23,573 nucleotides of DNA, taken from CAYUCY01 sp964443525. GTDB taxonomy: Bacteria > Pseudomonadota > Alphaproteobacteria > Caedimonadales > Caedimonadaceae. Shown in pieces: positions 8,635 to 14,858 of this stretch. The notes beneath the pieces were generated by a model. The model worked only from the letters and a program-made list of their open reading frames with translations. It had not been told where the DNA came from and did no database searches. The translations under genes and the position numbers were made by a program. The DNA is taken from contig CAYUCY010000019.1 of the NCBI GenBank assembly GCA_964443525.1, positions 1 through 23,573 on the forward strand. The letters are read 5' to 3'. Every line of letters starts with the position of its first letter. Positions within the stretch are counted from its first letter, which is position 1.

Positions 8635-8664
8635 AGTATACCTCATTTCAGGTTTAAAAGGGAA
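8635..8664 (-). promoter_or_regulatory. Probable promoter of rsfS
   Basis: On the minus strand there is a good -10 TATACT (8635-8640) with a weak -35 TTCCCT (8659-8664), 18 bases apart. Transcription would start about 20 bases before the rsfS ATG. Confidence 0.5.
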
Positions 8665-8718
8665 GTTTTTTGCAAATCTCTTAGAAGCACAAAAAAAGCC
8701 CGTAAAGGACCTTGTTTT

Positions 8719-8910
8719 AGAAATTAAACCGTGCCTTCTTCAAAAAGCGAGCATCCAATAGAGGGTTGGCAAAAACCTGAAAACCTGAGGCTTTTAACTC
8801 CGCAAAGCTTTCAAAATCCTTAAAAAGTTTTTCTGCCTACGTTTCGTTAAATGTTCCGAAAAATGATAGAAATGACCAGGGGCAACATGATCGAATACAG
8901 ATAGACATAT
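8719..8910 (-). pseudogene. Decayed 3' end of an unidentified gene
   Basis: No intact frame is present, but two adjacent minus-strand frames read like one protein tail if joined by a single frameshift near 8844. The first gives DHVAPGHFYHFSEHLTKRRQ (from 8892). The second gives AEKLFKDFESFAELK, continues through GFQVFANPLLDARFLKK, and ends at a TAA at 8719-8721. The hairpin-like AGGTCC / GGGCTT (with two G-T pairs) followed by T6 lies right after that stop, as a terminator would. Upstream, the sequence becomes very AT-rich. I cannot name the family. It could also be chance open sequence. Confidence 0.3.
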
Positions 8911-9011
8911 CTATTCTTATTTTTAATAATATCAAATAAGATTGATATTTTTATATTTATTTTTTTGTCTCATTTTTCTTCCTATGAATTCATTAACTTA
9001 AGCAAATTTTC

Positions 9012-9039
9012 TTGACATTTTGTAATGTCTTGGTAGAAA
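9012..9039 (+). promoter_or_regulatory. Promoter of hsp20
   Basis: A perfect -35 TTGACA (9012-9017) is followed 16 bases later by TAGAAA (9034-9039). GAAAAT (9036-9041) at 18 bases is an alternative -10. A start near 9046 would place the transcript end exactly at the first leader hairpin. It looks like a housekeeping-sigma promoter; no clear heat-shock sigma-32 -10 (CCCCAT type) is seen, which fits control at the RNA level. Confidence 0.6.
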
Positions 9040-9047
9040 ATAAAATT

Positions 9048-9131
9048 GAAAGTGCTCTTAAGGAGGCTTTCACGGTTGAGCGCCCGATTGGGGCTCGTTG
9101 TTTAACCTTATTGCTCAAGAAGGAGAATAAG
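9048..9131 (+). promoter_or_regulatory. ROSE-like RNA thermometer in the hsp20 leader
   Basis: Three successive hairpins, each with one bulged G, fill the leader. Hairpin 1 pairs GAAAGT-(G)-CTC (9048-9057) with GAGGCTTTC (9063-9071). Hairpin 2 pairs GAGC-(G)-CCC (9078-9085) with GGGGCTC (9090-9096). Hairpin 3 pairs CTTATT-(G)-CTC (9107-9116) with GAGAATAAG (9123-9131), so it sequesters most of the AAGGAG Shine-Dalgarno (9120-9125) and abuts the ATG at 9132. TTGCT at 9111-9115 matches the UYGCU motif of ROSE elements, which repress small heat-shock genes in alphaproteobacteria until warming melts the last hairpin. The pairing was found by eye and was not folded computationally. Confidence 0.75.
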
Positions 9132-9596
9132 ATGAACGCATTTGATCTCAAACCATTTTTAAGGTCCACTGTGGGATTTGACGAGATTGCAGACTTGCTC
9201 GGCAATATGATGACCGAGACGAGAAAAGCCGATCAATACCCTCCCTACAACATCGAAAAGCTGGACGAAGAGAAATACCGCATTACAGTTGCGGTCGCCG
9301 GCTTTACGGAGAAGGATCTTGAAGTCACAAAACATAAAAATGTCCTCACCATCGACGGCAAGATTCATAAACCCGAAGAAACAGTTGAGCGAAACTTCCT
9401 CTACAAAGGAATTGCAGAACGTTCGTTTCAATTACAATTCAGAATAGCAGATCATGTCAATGTGACCGCTGTCGAACTTGAAAACGGTCTTTTAACGATC
9501 GATATGGAAAGAGAAGTGCCCGAGGAGTATAAGCCGCAAAGCATTCCTATTAAAACATCCTCGAAAGTTAAGACCATCGAAGGCAAAAAAAGCTAA
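9132..9596 (+). CDS. ibpA: Small heat-shock protein Hsp20, IbpA-like
   Basis: An ATP-independent holdase that binds unfolding proteins in the cytoplasm as large oligomers. The 154-residue protein starts with MNAFDLKPFLRSTVGFD, which closely follows the IbpA N terminus. The alpha-crystallin domain spans about residues 38-130 (YPPYNIEKLDEEKYRITVAVAGF ... LENGLLTIDMER). The C-terminal IXI anchor motif is present as IPI in PQSIPIKT. The start is the ATG at 9132, behind AAGGAG. The frame is open back to an ATG at 9012, but that would put the promoter and thermometer hairpins inside the coding region. A strong terminator follows at 9617. It is apparently monocistronic. Confidence 0.96.
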   Translation: MNAFDLKPFLRSTVGFDEIADLLGNMMTETRKADQYPPYNIEKLDEEKYRITVAVAGFTEKDLEVTKHKNVLTIDGKIHKPEETVERNFLYKGIAERSFQLQFRIADHVNVTAVELENGLLTIDMEREVPEEYKPQSIPIKTSSKVKTIEGKKS

Positions 9597-9616
9597 CTTT
9601 ACTTTATTATCTTCAT

Positions 9617-9640
9617 AAAGGGCCCGTTGGGGCCCTTTTT
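9617..9640 (+). terminator. Intrinsic terminator of hsp20
   Basis: A perfect 9-bp stem AAAGGGCCC / GGGCCCTTT with a GTTG loop (9626-9629) ends in a T-run to 9640, 21 bases after the hsp20 stop. Confidence 0.9.
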
Positions 9641-9661
9641 ATGATCGGGAAAGAAAGAAGT

Positions 9662-9895
9662 ATGGGGTTTGTTTCAGGGATCGTTGTTTATACCATGATT
9701 TGGTGGATCGTTTTTTTTATGGTTTTGCCTTGGGGAGCCCACCCCGAAAAAAACATCCGGCTAGGAAATGCATCCAGCGCTCCGAAAAATCCTCGTCTCC
9801 TGCTCAAATTTCTTGTGACAACGTTTCTTTCAACTCTTCTTTGGGCGATTGTTCATTTTTCAATCACCAAAAAAATCATCGCCCTCGAAGGATAG
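9662..9895 (+). CDS. DUF1467 family small membrane protein
   Basis: A 77-residue protein of unknown function, of a type common in Alphaproteobacteria. It has two membrane helices (about residues 1-24, GFVSGIVVYTMIWWIVFFMVL, and 50-72, KFLVTTFLSTLLWAIVHF). Between them is a short loop with the family-like SAPKNPRLLLK segment. I start it at the ATG at 9662, which has AAAGAAG before it and begins with MGFVSG as family members do. An in-frame ATG at 9641 lies directly at the end of the hsp20 terminator and is unlikely. No promoter of its own is obvious; it may depend on read-through from hsp20. Confidence 0.8.
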   Translation: MGFVSGIVVYTMIWWIVFFMVLPWGAHPEKNIRLGNASSAPKNPRLLLKFLVTTFLSTLLWAIVHFSITKKIIALEG

Positions 9896-9981
9896 GCTTG
9901 CGTTTTTTGCAATGAACCCCTGCAAAAGAAGTATTTTTAATCGCTTTTGATTTTCCTTATCCTGTATTGTATCTAAGATCT

Positions 9982-10085
9982 CTTGATCGAAGATGTTTGT
10001 GAGATAGTCTGTTTGTTCTCTCTATGTTTGTCGGTTGGATGTCTCACAAACTGAAAAAGCCCCCGTTCGCGCTGGGGGCTTTTTC
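9982..10085 (+). ncRNA. Possible small RNA between the DUF1467 gene and suhB
   Basis: This noncoding stretch has its own possible promoter: TTGATT (9947-9952), 17 bases, TATCTA (9970-9975). A long-range stem is possible between GTTTGTGAGA (9995-10004) and its exact complement TCTCACAAAC (10042-10051), enclosing a U-rich loop. A strong terminator hairpin follows immediately. The pyrimidine-rich loop could be an interaction site. It matches no RNA family that I recognise by eye (not 4.5S, 6S or tmRNA). It could equally be the 3' untranslated region of the DUF1467 gene. Confidence 0.3.
10054..10085. terminator. Bidirectional terminator upstream of the suhB 3' end
   Basis: A perfect 11-bp stem AAAAAGCCCCC / GGGGGCTTTTT has the loop GTTCGCGCT. 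The A/T ends make it usable on both strands: for efp-suhB transcripts on the minus strand and for whatever is transcribed from 9662 or 9982 on the plus strand. Confidence 0.88.
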
Positions 10086-10104
10086 TTTGAGCAATAAAAC
10101 CTTT

Positions 10105-10908
10105 TTAAAGGATGGCTCTTCTTAAGGGGTCGTAGAGGAGGTCGGTCGACGCAAGCACCGAAATATCGGGAATCATGTCCATCGCCTTTCCGTCCATTTT
10201 AGAAATATAGCCGCCGGCTTCCTTCAAAATGATCCACCCGGCTGCAACATCCCAAGGTTGAAGGCAGGGAGCCATATACCCGTCAAAACGACCGGCTGCG
10301 ATATAGCATAAATCAAGCGCCGCTGCCCCGAACTCCCGCAAGCCGGCGACTTGCCCCCTGAGCTTTAAAAGCATTTTCTGGTAAAGAGCAGAGTCCATGT
10401 TTCCTCTCAAAAAGGAAGAGACCGCGATTAAGGCTTCATGAAGATGTTTGCGCGCAGAAATCCTGATCCGTCTTTCGTTTAAGTAGGCTCCTTTTCCTTT
10501 TTCAGCACAAAACATTTCATCTTTAATGGGATCGTAGACGACACCCGCTATAATCTCGTTATCTTGTTGAAGACCGATTGAGATTGCAAAATGAGGAACA
10601 CCATGCAGAAAGTTATTGGTTCCGTCCAAAGGATCAATGACCCACCGATGCCTACGATCTTTTCCAGGAACTTCTCCCGATTCCTCTAAGAGGAACCCGT
10701 AGTCGGGTCTGGCTTTTTCAAGTTCATTGCGCAGGATACGTTCTGCCCTGTGATCGGCTTCTGTCACGAAGTCTCCGGGGCCCTTTTTTGAAACTTGAAG
10801 GTGTTCAACTTCGTTAAAGTCTCGAATCAGACTTTTTGCCGCTTTCATTGCTGCCGCAGCCATGACGTTGATATGCGGTGTATTGAGCTTTGTTCGCGAA
10901 GTGAACAT
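10105..10908 (-). CDS. suhB: Inositol-1-monophosphatase family protein SuhB
   Basis: A magnesium-dependent phosphatase of the inositol monophosphatase superfamily. SuhB proteins also take part in rRNA transcription antitermination in E. coli; whether this one does is not shown here. The metal ligands are in EESGEV (about residues 75-80), the central DPLDGTNNFLHG (about 92-103) and the late WDVAAGWIILKEAGG. The length of 267 residues is normal. The N terminus (NVMAAAAMKAAKSLIRDF) matches alphaproteobacterial SuhB. It starts 42 bases after the efp stop, with AGGAAAT as the ribosome binding site. The efp-suhB order is common in this class. Confidence 0.94.
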   Translation of the reverse strand: MFTSRTKLNTPHINVMAAAAMKAAKSLIRDFNEVEHLQVSKKGPGDFVTEADHRAERILRNELEKARPDYGFLLEESGEVPGKDRRHRWVIDPLDGTNNFLHGVPHFAISIGLQQDNEIIAGVVYDPIKDEMFCAEKGKGAYLNERRIRISARKHLHEALIAVSSFLRGNMDSALYQKMLLKLRGQVAGLREFGAAALDLCYIAAGRFDGYMAPCLQPWDVAAGWIILKEAGGYISKMDGKAMDMIPDISVLASTDLLYDPLRRAIL

Positions 10909-10950
10909 GCTTATTTCCTAACTTTATTTTTAGTTTATGAGCAACGAATC

Positions 10951-11517
10951 TTAACTTTTTGCACGTTCAACGTAAGTCTGATCGGCCGTGTTTACAACAA
11001 TTCGCGTACCCGATTCGATATGAGGAGGTACCATCACCTTGACTCCGTTTTCAAGGATGGCCGGTTTGTATGATGAAGCTGCCGTCTGCCCTTTGACAAC
11101 GGGATCCGCTTCAACAATCGTCATCACGACCGTCTCTGGTAAAGAAACACCAACAATTTCGCCTTCATAAGAAGAAATTTGAACGGTCATTCCTTCCTGA
11201 AGGAACACGGCAGACTCGCCGATCAACTCACGAGGAACGGTGACTTGGTCAAAGGTTTCCTGATCCATAAAAGTAAGCTCATCCCCATTTTCATAAAGGA
11301 ATTGAAAGTCACGTTCATCAAGGCGAACACGCTCAACAGTCTCAGAAGAACGGAAGCGTTCGTTTAGCTTTGTTCCGTCCCGAATATCTTTGAGTTCCAC
11401 CTGATTAAAGGCGCCGCCTTTACCCGGTTTGACGTGTTCCGTTTTTACCGCGATCCACAAGCGATTTTTGTGTTCAATAATATTGCCGGGTTTAATTTCA
11501 TTGCTGTTGATCTTCAT
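10951..11517 (-). CDS. efp: Translation elongation factor P
   Basis: EF-P binds between the P and E sites and rescues ribosomes stalled at polyproline. All three beta-barrel domains are present in 188 residues. The N-terminal KOW-like domain has the loop VKPGKGGAF with Lys33 at the position modified by beta-lysylation (EpmA type) in E. coli. This loop does not match the arginine of rhamnosylated EF-Ps. The C-terminal OB domain (VVKGQTAASSYKPAILENGVKVMVPPHIESG) is intact. The start ATG follows GAGGATTAG. It is the first gene of the efp-suhB unit. No epmA or epmB is in the window. Confidence 0.96.
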   Translation of the reverse strand: MKINSNEIKPGNIIEHKNRLWIAVKTEHVKPGKGGAFNQVELKDIRDGTKLNERFRSSETVERVRLDERDFQFLYENGDELTFMDQETFDQVTVPRELIGESAVFLQEGMTVQISSYEGEIVGVSLPETVVMTIVEADPVVKGQTAASSYKPAILENGVKVMVPPHIESGTRIVVNTADQTYVERAKS

Positions 11518-11558
11518 GGCTTTCTAATCCTCATTTCCATCTCAAGCATGCCTATTAG

Positions 11559-11588
11559 TAGTTATCGTGAATCTCGGTTTTTTGGCAA
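11559..11588 (-). promoter_or_regulatory. Possible promoter of efp
   Basis: On the minus strand, a -35 TTGCCA (11583-11588) and a -10 TAACTA (11559-11564) are 18 bases apart, about 40 bases before the efp ATG. The match is moderate. Confidence 0.4.
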
Positions 11589-11628
11589 GCGAATTGTGTG
11601 CCTTAGCAAACTAATTTTCAAATAGGCC

Positions 11629-11657
11629 TTGACTTCCTACCCCCGATGCCGTAAGAG
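11629..11657 (+). promoter_or_regulatory. Promoter of rpmB
   Basis: A -35 TTGACT (11629-11634) and a -10 TAAGAG (11652-11657) are 17 bases apart, 37 bases before the rpmB ATG. Confidence 0.6.
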
Positions 11658-11693
11658 AAAGCTAGTTTATATGAATTGATTTGGAGCTTAATT

Positions 11694-11981
11694 ATGGCAC
11701 GTCGTTGTATGATCACCGGAAAAGGCGTTATGTCCGGTAACAATGTAAGTCACGCAAATAATAAGACACGCCGTCGGTTCTTACCGAATATTCAAAACGT
11801 CTCTTTTTTAAGCGATGTCTTAGGACGCGTTCGTTTGAAGATTTCCACCCGTGGTATTCGTACAATCGAGGCAAACGGCGGTATCGACCAGTTCCTGAAA
11901 GCGACTTCGACCGCAAAGCTTTCCAAGGAAGCCCAGGCTTTAAAGCGCCGCCTCATGAAAGCTCAACAGGCAACTGCCTAA
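11694..11981 (+). CDS. rpmB: Large-subunit ribosomal protein bL28
   Basis: A ribosomal protein of the 50S subunit. The start MARRCMITGKGVMSGNNVSHANNK is the alphaproteobacterial bL28 signature, followed by RRRFLPNIQNVSF. The 95-residue length is typical of the class, which is longer than the E. coli form. The zinc-type CXXC pairs are absent (only one Cys is near the start). The ATG at 11694 is preceded by GGAG. An in-frame upstream ATG at 11676 has no ribosome binding site and would break the family N terminus. It has its own promoter and terminator, so it is monocistronic. Confidence 0.97.
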   Translation: MARRCMITGKGVMSGNNVSHANNKTRRRFLPNIQNVSFLSDVLGRVRLKISTRGIRTIEANGGIDQFLKATSTAKLSKEAQALKRRLMKAQQATA

Positions 11982-12005
11982 CGCAATACGATTCCATAAT
12001 AAATG

Positions 12006-12032
12006 AACAGGGGCGGTTGTCCCTGTTTTTTT
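12006..12032 (+). terminator. Intrinsic terminator of rpmB
   Basis: The stem AACAGGG / CCCTGTT (12006-12012 with 12021-12027) has an 8-base loop and is followed by a run of Ts to 12032. Confidence 0.85.
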
Positions 12033-12058
12033 ATGCCCCTCAAATGAACGAGTAAAAG

Positions 12059-12835
12059 ATGATGATTGGTTTTCTTCAGACCCTTCCTCCCGAATTAATT
12101 GGTATCTTTACATTCTGTTTTTGCGCAGTCCTTATTTTGGCGTCTTTTCGATATTTTGGCGCAATCGGTCTCTACCTTTATTCCATCGTGGCACTTCTGG
12201 CTGCAAACATTCAAGTGCTTAAGGCCGTTCAATTCAGCTTTATGTCAAAGCCCGTAGCCTTGGGAACGGTTGTCTTTGCTTCTACTTTCGTAGCATCGGA
12301 TCTTCTGGCCGAACACTACGGGAAAAGAGCAGCCTTGAAAGGAATTTGGCTCGGCTTTTTTGCATGTCTTATGATGACGGGGCTGATGCATCTTACCCTC
12401 GGTATGTCTCCCCTCCCCCTCTCTTTAGAGACCGTCGGTTTCGTTCAGGCTCACTACGCCATTGAGACTCTTTTTACACCCACCCCTGCTATTTTGGCAG
12501 CCAGTCTGATCGCGTATCTTTTAAGTCAAGGAACGGATATTCTAACCTATACCTTGATTAAGGCTCGAACGGGAAACAACCTCTTATGGTTGCGCAGCAA
12601 CCTTTCAACTTTGATCAGTGCCTTTATCGACACGGCCGTCTTCAGTACCCTCGCCTGGGTCGTTTTCTCACCGACACCCGTTGACGGCTCAACGCTTTTT
12701 TATACTTATATCTTCGGCACCTATTTCATGCGCGTGCTCGTAAGCCTATTTAATACACCCCTTATGTATATTGCGCGTCTCCTCAAACCGAAAGAAGAGA
12801 AAGAGTTCCGTGACTTCGCTTTATCCCAACTTTAA
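12059..12835 (+). CDS. yhhQ: Queuosine precursor transporter (YhhQ/QPTR, VUT family)
   Basis: An inner-membrane transporter that imports queuosine precursors (preQ0, preQ1 or queuine, depending on the lineage). The 258-residue protein has about six membrane helices. Family motifs include SKPVALGTVVFASTFVASDLLAEHYGKRAA (two segments joined), the conserved FLASD-like step after the second helix, and the later LSQGTDILTYTLIK and RSNLSTLISAFIDTAVF blocks. The ATG pair at 12059 and 12062 is behind a weak ribosome binding site. The tgt gene begins inside its last codons, so the two are co-translated, and that partner supports a role in queuosine salvage. Confidence 0.93.
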   Translation: MMIGFLQTLPPELIGIFTFCFCAVLILASFRYFGAIGLYLYSIVALLAANIQVLKAVQFSFMSKPVALGTVVFASTFVASDLLAEHYGKRAALKGIWLGFFACLMMTGLMHLTLGMSPLPLSLETVGFVQAHYAIETLFTPTPAILAASLIAYLLSQGTDILTYTLIKARTGNNLLWLRSNLSTLISAFIDTAVFSTLAWVVFSPTPVDGSTLFYTYIFGTYFMRVLVSLFNTPLMYIARLLKPKEEKEFRDFALSQL

Positions 12836-14042
12836 CTTCGAAATCCTTAAAACAGCCTCATCCTCTAAGGCAAGGCTCGGAAAGATTACGACCCCCCACG
12901 GGACCGTTGAAACGCCCGCGTTTATCTTCTGCGCAACAAAGGCAGCTATTAAAGGCGTCTCTCCGGCAGTGATGAAAGCCCATAACACGCAGATCATCCT
13001 CTCAAATACCTATCATCTCATGTTGCAGCCGGGCGGAGAGCTCGTGGAAAAAATGGGAGGTCTTCATAAATTTATGGGATGGGACGGTCCGATGTTAACT
13101 GACTCAGGGGGATATCAAATCTTTTCTCTCGGGCATGGTTCCGTTTCCTCCGAAATTAAAGGAAAACGTTTGAATCACCGTCCCAAAACCCTTCTTAAAA
13201 TATCCGAGTTCGGGGCTCGTTTTCGATCTTACATTGATGGGAAAATACATATCTTGACGCCGGAAAAGTCCATCCGGATCCAAAAACAGCTGGGACCCGA
13301 TCTTGTGGTCGTACTCGATGAATGTACTCCTTATCACGTAGATAAAGCTTATACAGCGAGATCCATGCATATGTCTCACCGATGGGCTTTAAGATCCATG
13401 GCTGAGTTTACGAGAACCAATGGCGGGAAGCAGGCACTCTACGGTATTATTCAAGGAGGTGTCTATGAGGATCTCCGACGACAAGGCGCCGAGTTTGTGA
13501 ACTCAATTCCGTTTTTTGGTCACGCAGTCGGCGGTTCTCTAGGGGCCTCGAAATCCCAAATGCACGATATTGTTGCCATGACCATGGAGCTCTTGACTCC
13601 CTCCAGACCCGTTCACCTTCTTGGCATCGGAGGGATTTCGGACATTTTCAACGGGGTTGCTCAAGGCATCGATACCTTTGATTGCGTTCATCCGACGCGT
13701 CTGGCACGACATTGCGGCGCGCTTGTTCCGGCTTCTTTTTGGGAAAAAGAAGCCGGAGATCCGAAGGAACATCTCAATCTCAGAAACCAACAATATAGAG
13801 AAGATTCACGTCCGATCGATTCTAATTGTCCCTGCTCAACCTGCAAGACCTATTCTAGAGCCTATCTCCATCACCTTATCCGCGCAGAAGAGTTGCTCGT
13901 CCACGAGGCTCTTACCGTTCATAACGTAGCTTTTATGAATCGGCTCCTGGCGGCCATTCGGGAGGCCATTCAAAAGGATCGTCTTGAAGAAGAACGTAAA
14001 AGATGGGTGATCAAAGATTCTTATGAGAAAGCAGTTGCCTAA
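12810..14042 (+). CDS. tgt: tRNA-guanine(34) transglycosylase Tgt, atypical substrate pocket
   Basis: Tgt exchanges guanine-34 of GUN-anticodon tRNAs for a queuosine precursor base. The catalytic residues are present: DSGG (Asp98), DECTP (Asp170, Cys172) and the nucleophile Asp291 in DCVHPTR. The zinc ligands are C340, C342 and C345 plus a His of AYLHHL. The pocket loop reads VGGSLGASKSQM (from 240) where E. coli has VGGLAVGE, so glycine replaces the pocket valine. An insertion of about 20 residues (HGSVSSEIKGKRLNHRPKTL) follows FSLG. At 410 residues it is longer than the E. coli enzyme. I chose the GTG at 12810, behind AAGAGAAAGAG, giving a 26-base overlap with yhhQ. A TTG at 12771 would add 13 basic residues without homology. 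The stop overlaps the convergent flhG by 4 bases. Confidence 0.95.
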   Translation: MTSLYPNFNFEILKTASSSKARLGKITTPHGTVETPAFIFCATKAAIKGVSPAVMKAHNTQIILSNTYHLMLQPGGELVEKMGGLHKFMGWDGPMLTDSGGYQIFSLGHGSVSSEIKGKRLNHRPKTLLKISEFGARFRSYIDGKIHILTPEKSIRIQKQLGPDLVVVLDECTPYHVDKAYTARSMHMSHRWALRSMAEFTRTNGGKQALYGIIQGGVYEDLRRQGAEFVNSIPFFGHAVGGSLGASKSQMHDIVAMTMELLTPSRPVHLLGIGGISDIFNGVAQGIDTFDCVHPTRLARHCGALVPASFWEKEAGDPKEHLNLRNQQYREDSRPIDSNCPCSTCKTYSRAYLHHLIRAEELLVHEALTVHNVAFMNRLLAAIREAIQKDRLEEERKRWVIKDSYEKAVA

Positions 14043-14842
14043 ATTTTTCGAAGAACGGACTTTGCAATCCTCTCCACATCCTGAGCCGCGTCACTGGTCG
14101 GAAACCTGAGCAAAAGCGGGATTTGATGACGAATCGCGTCAGGCACGTGGAAATCCGTTCGGATCACTCCTGCTAAATCAGGCTTGTAATTCAAGAATCT
14201 CTCACAGACTTTCTGAAAAGATTCAAATGTTTTAGCACCCATCTGCTTATTTTTTGCCTCATTGATCACGATCTTAATAGGCATATCTCGAAAGGCACTG
14301 TGGGTTAGTTTGACAAAAGCGTATGCATCTGTAATTGACGTAGGCTCTTCCGTCACAACGACAAAGCATTGGGAAGCGATTTGGCTTAAATCAGAGATAA
14401 TGCCTCCAACACCTGCACCCAAATCGATCAACATGACATCGTAGTCTTGAGCAAGGGACACTATGGCATGTTTTACCATGACAAAGCGTTGAGGTGAAAG
14501 ATCCGCCAAATCTCCACTGCCTGACCGCCCTGCAATCACATCAAAGCCACCCGCCTCATATGGGATGATAATCTCTTTCAATCCCATTCTCCCGACGATG
14601 GCCAGCCCTAAATCTTTCTCGGGAGAAATGCCAAGCTGAATATCGACATTTGCAAGTCCCAAGTCTCCGTCAAATATGACGACTTTCTGGTTAGCCTTTG
14701 CCAAGGCATGAGCAAGAGTGATTGTAAACCACGTCTTTCCCACACCCCCTTTTCCGGATGCAACCAAAAAAATATTTTTCTTACCCATTGCTTGACTTAG
14801 GGGGGGAGTAAAGAGTGAAATTATGTTTGCGTCGGTTGTCAT
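14039..14842 (-). CDS. flhG: MinD/ParA-type ATPase FlhG (FleN)
   Basis: FlhG limits flagellar number and works with FlhF at the pole. The deviant Walker A SGKGGVGKT starts near residue 29. Walker A-prime and B-like motifs follow (IFDGDLGLANVDIQLG, DVMLIDLGAGVGG). The C terminus (DAAQDVERIAKSVLRKI) could form a MinD-like membrane-binding amphipathic helix. The N-terminal DQAxxLR helix that stimulates FlhF GTPase in characterised FlhG proteins is not visible; the first 20 residues (MTTDANIISLFTPPLSQAMG) differ. It is the last gene of the flagellar run, 16 bases after flhF, with AAGGAATAAGG as its ribosome binding site. Its 3' end overlaps tgt by 4 bases on the opposite strand. Confidence 0.9.
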   Translation of the reverse strand: MTTDANIISLFTPPLSQAMGKKNIFLVASGKGGVGKTWFTITLAHALAKANQKVVIFDGDLGLANVDIQLGISPEKDLGLAIVGRMGLKEIIIPYEAGGFDVIAGRSGSGDLADLSPQRFVMVKHAIVSLAQDYDVMLIDLGAGVGGIISDLSQIASQCFVVVTEEPTSITDAYAFVKLTHSAFRDMPIKIVINEAKNKQMGAKTFESFQKVCERFLNYKPDLAGVIRTDFHVPDAIRHQIPLLLRFPTSDAAQDVERIAKSVLRKI

Positions 14843-14858
14843 TTTTCCTTATTCCTTC

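Noticed and set aside
9012..9131. A 40-codon N-terminal extension of Hsp20
   Set aside because: It would translate the promoter and the leader hairpins. The IbpA-like N terminus begins at 9132 with a good Shine-Dalgarno.
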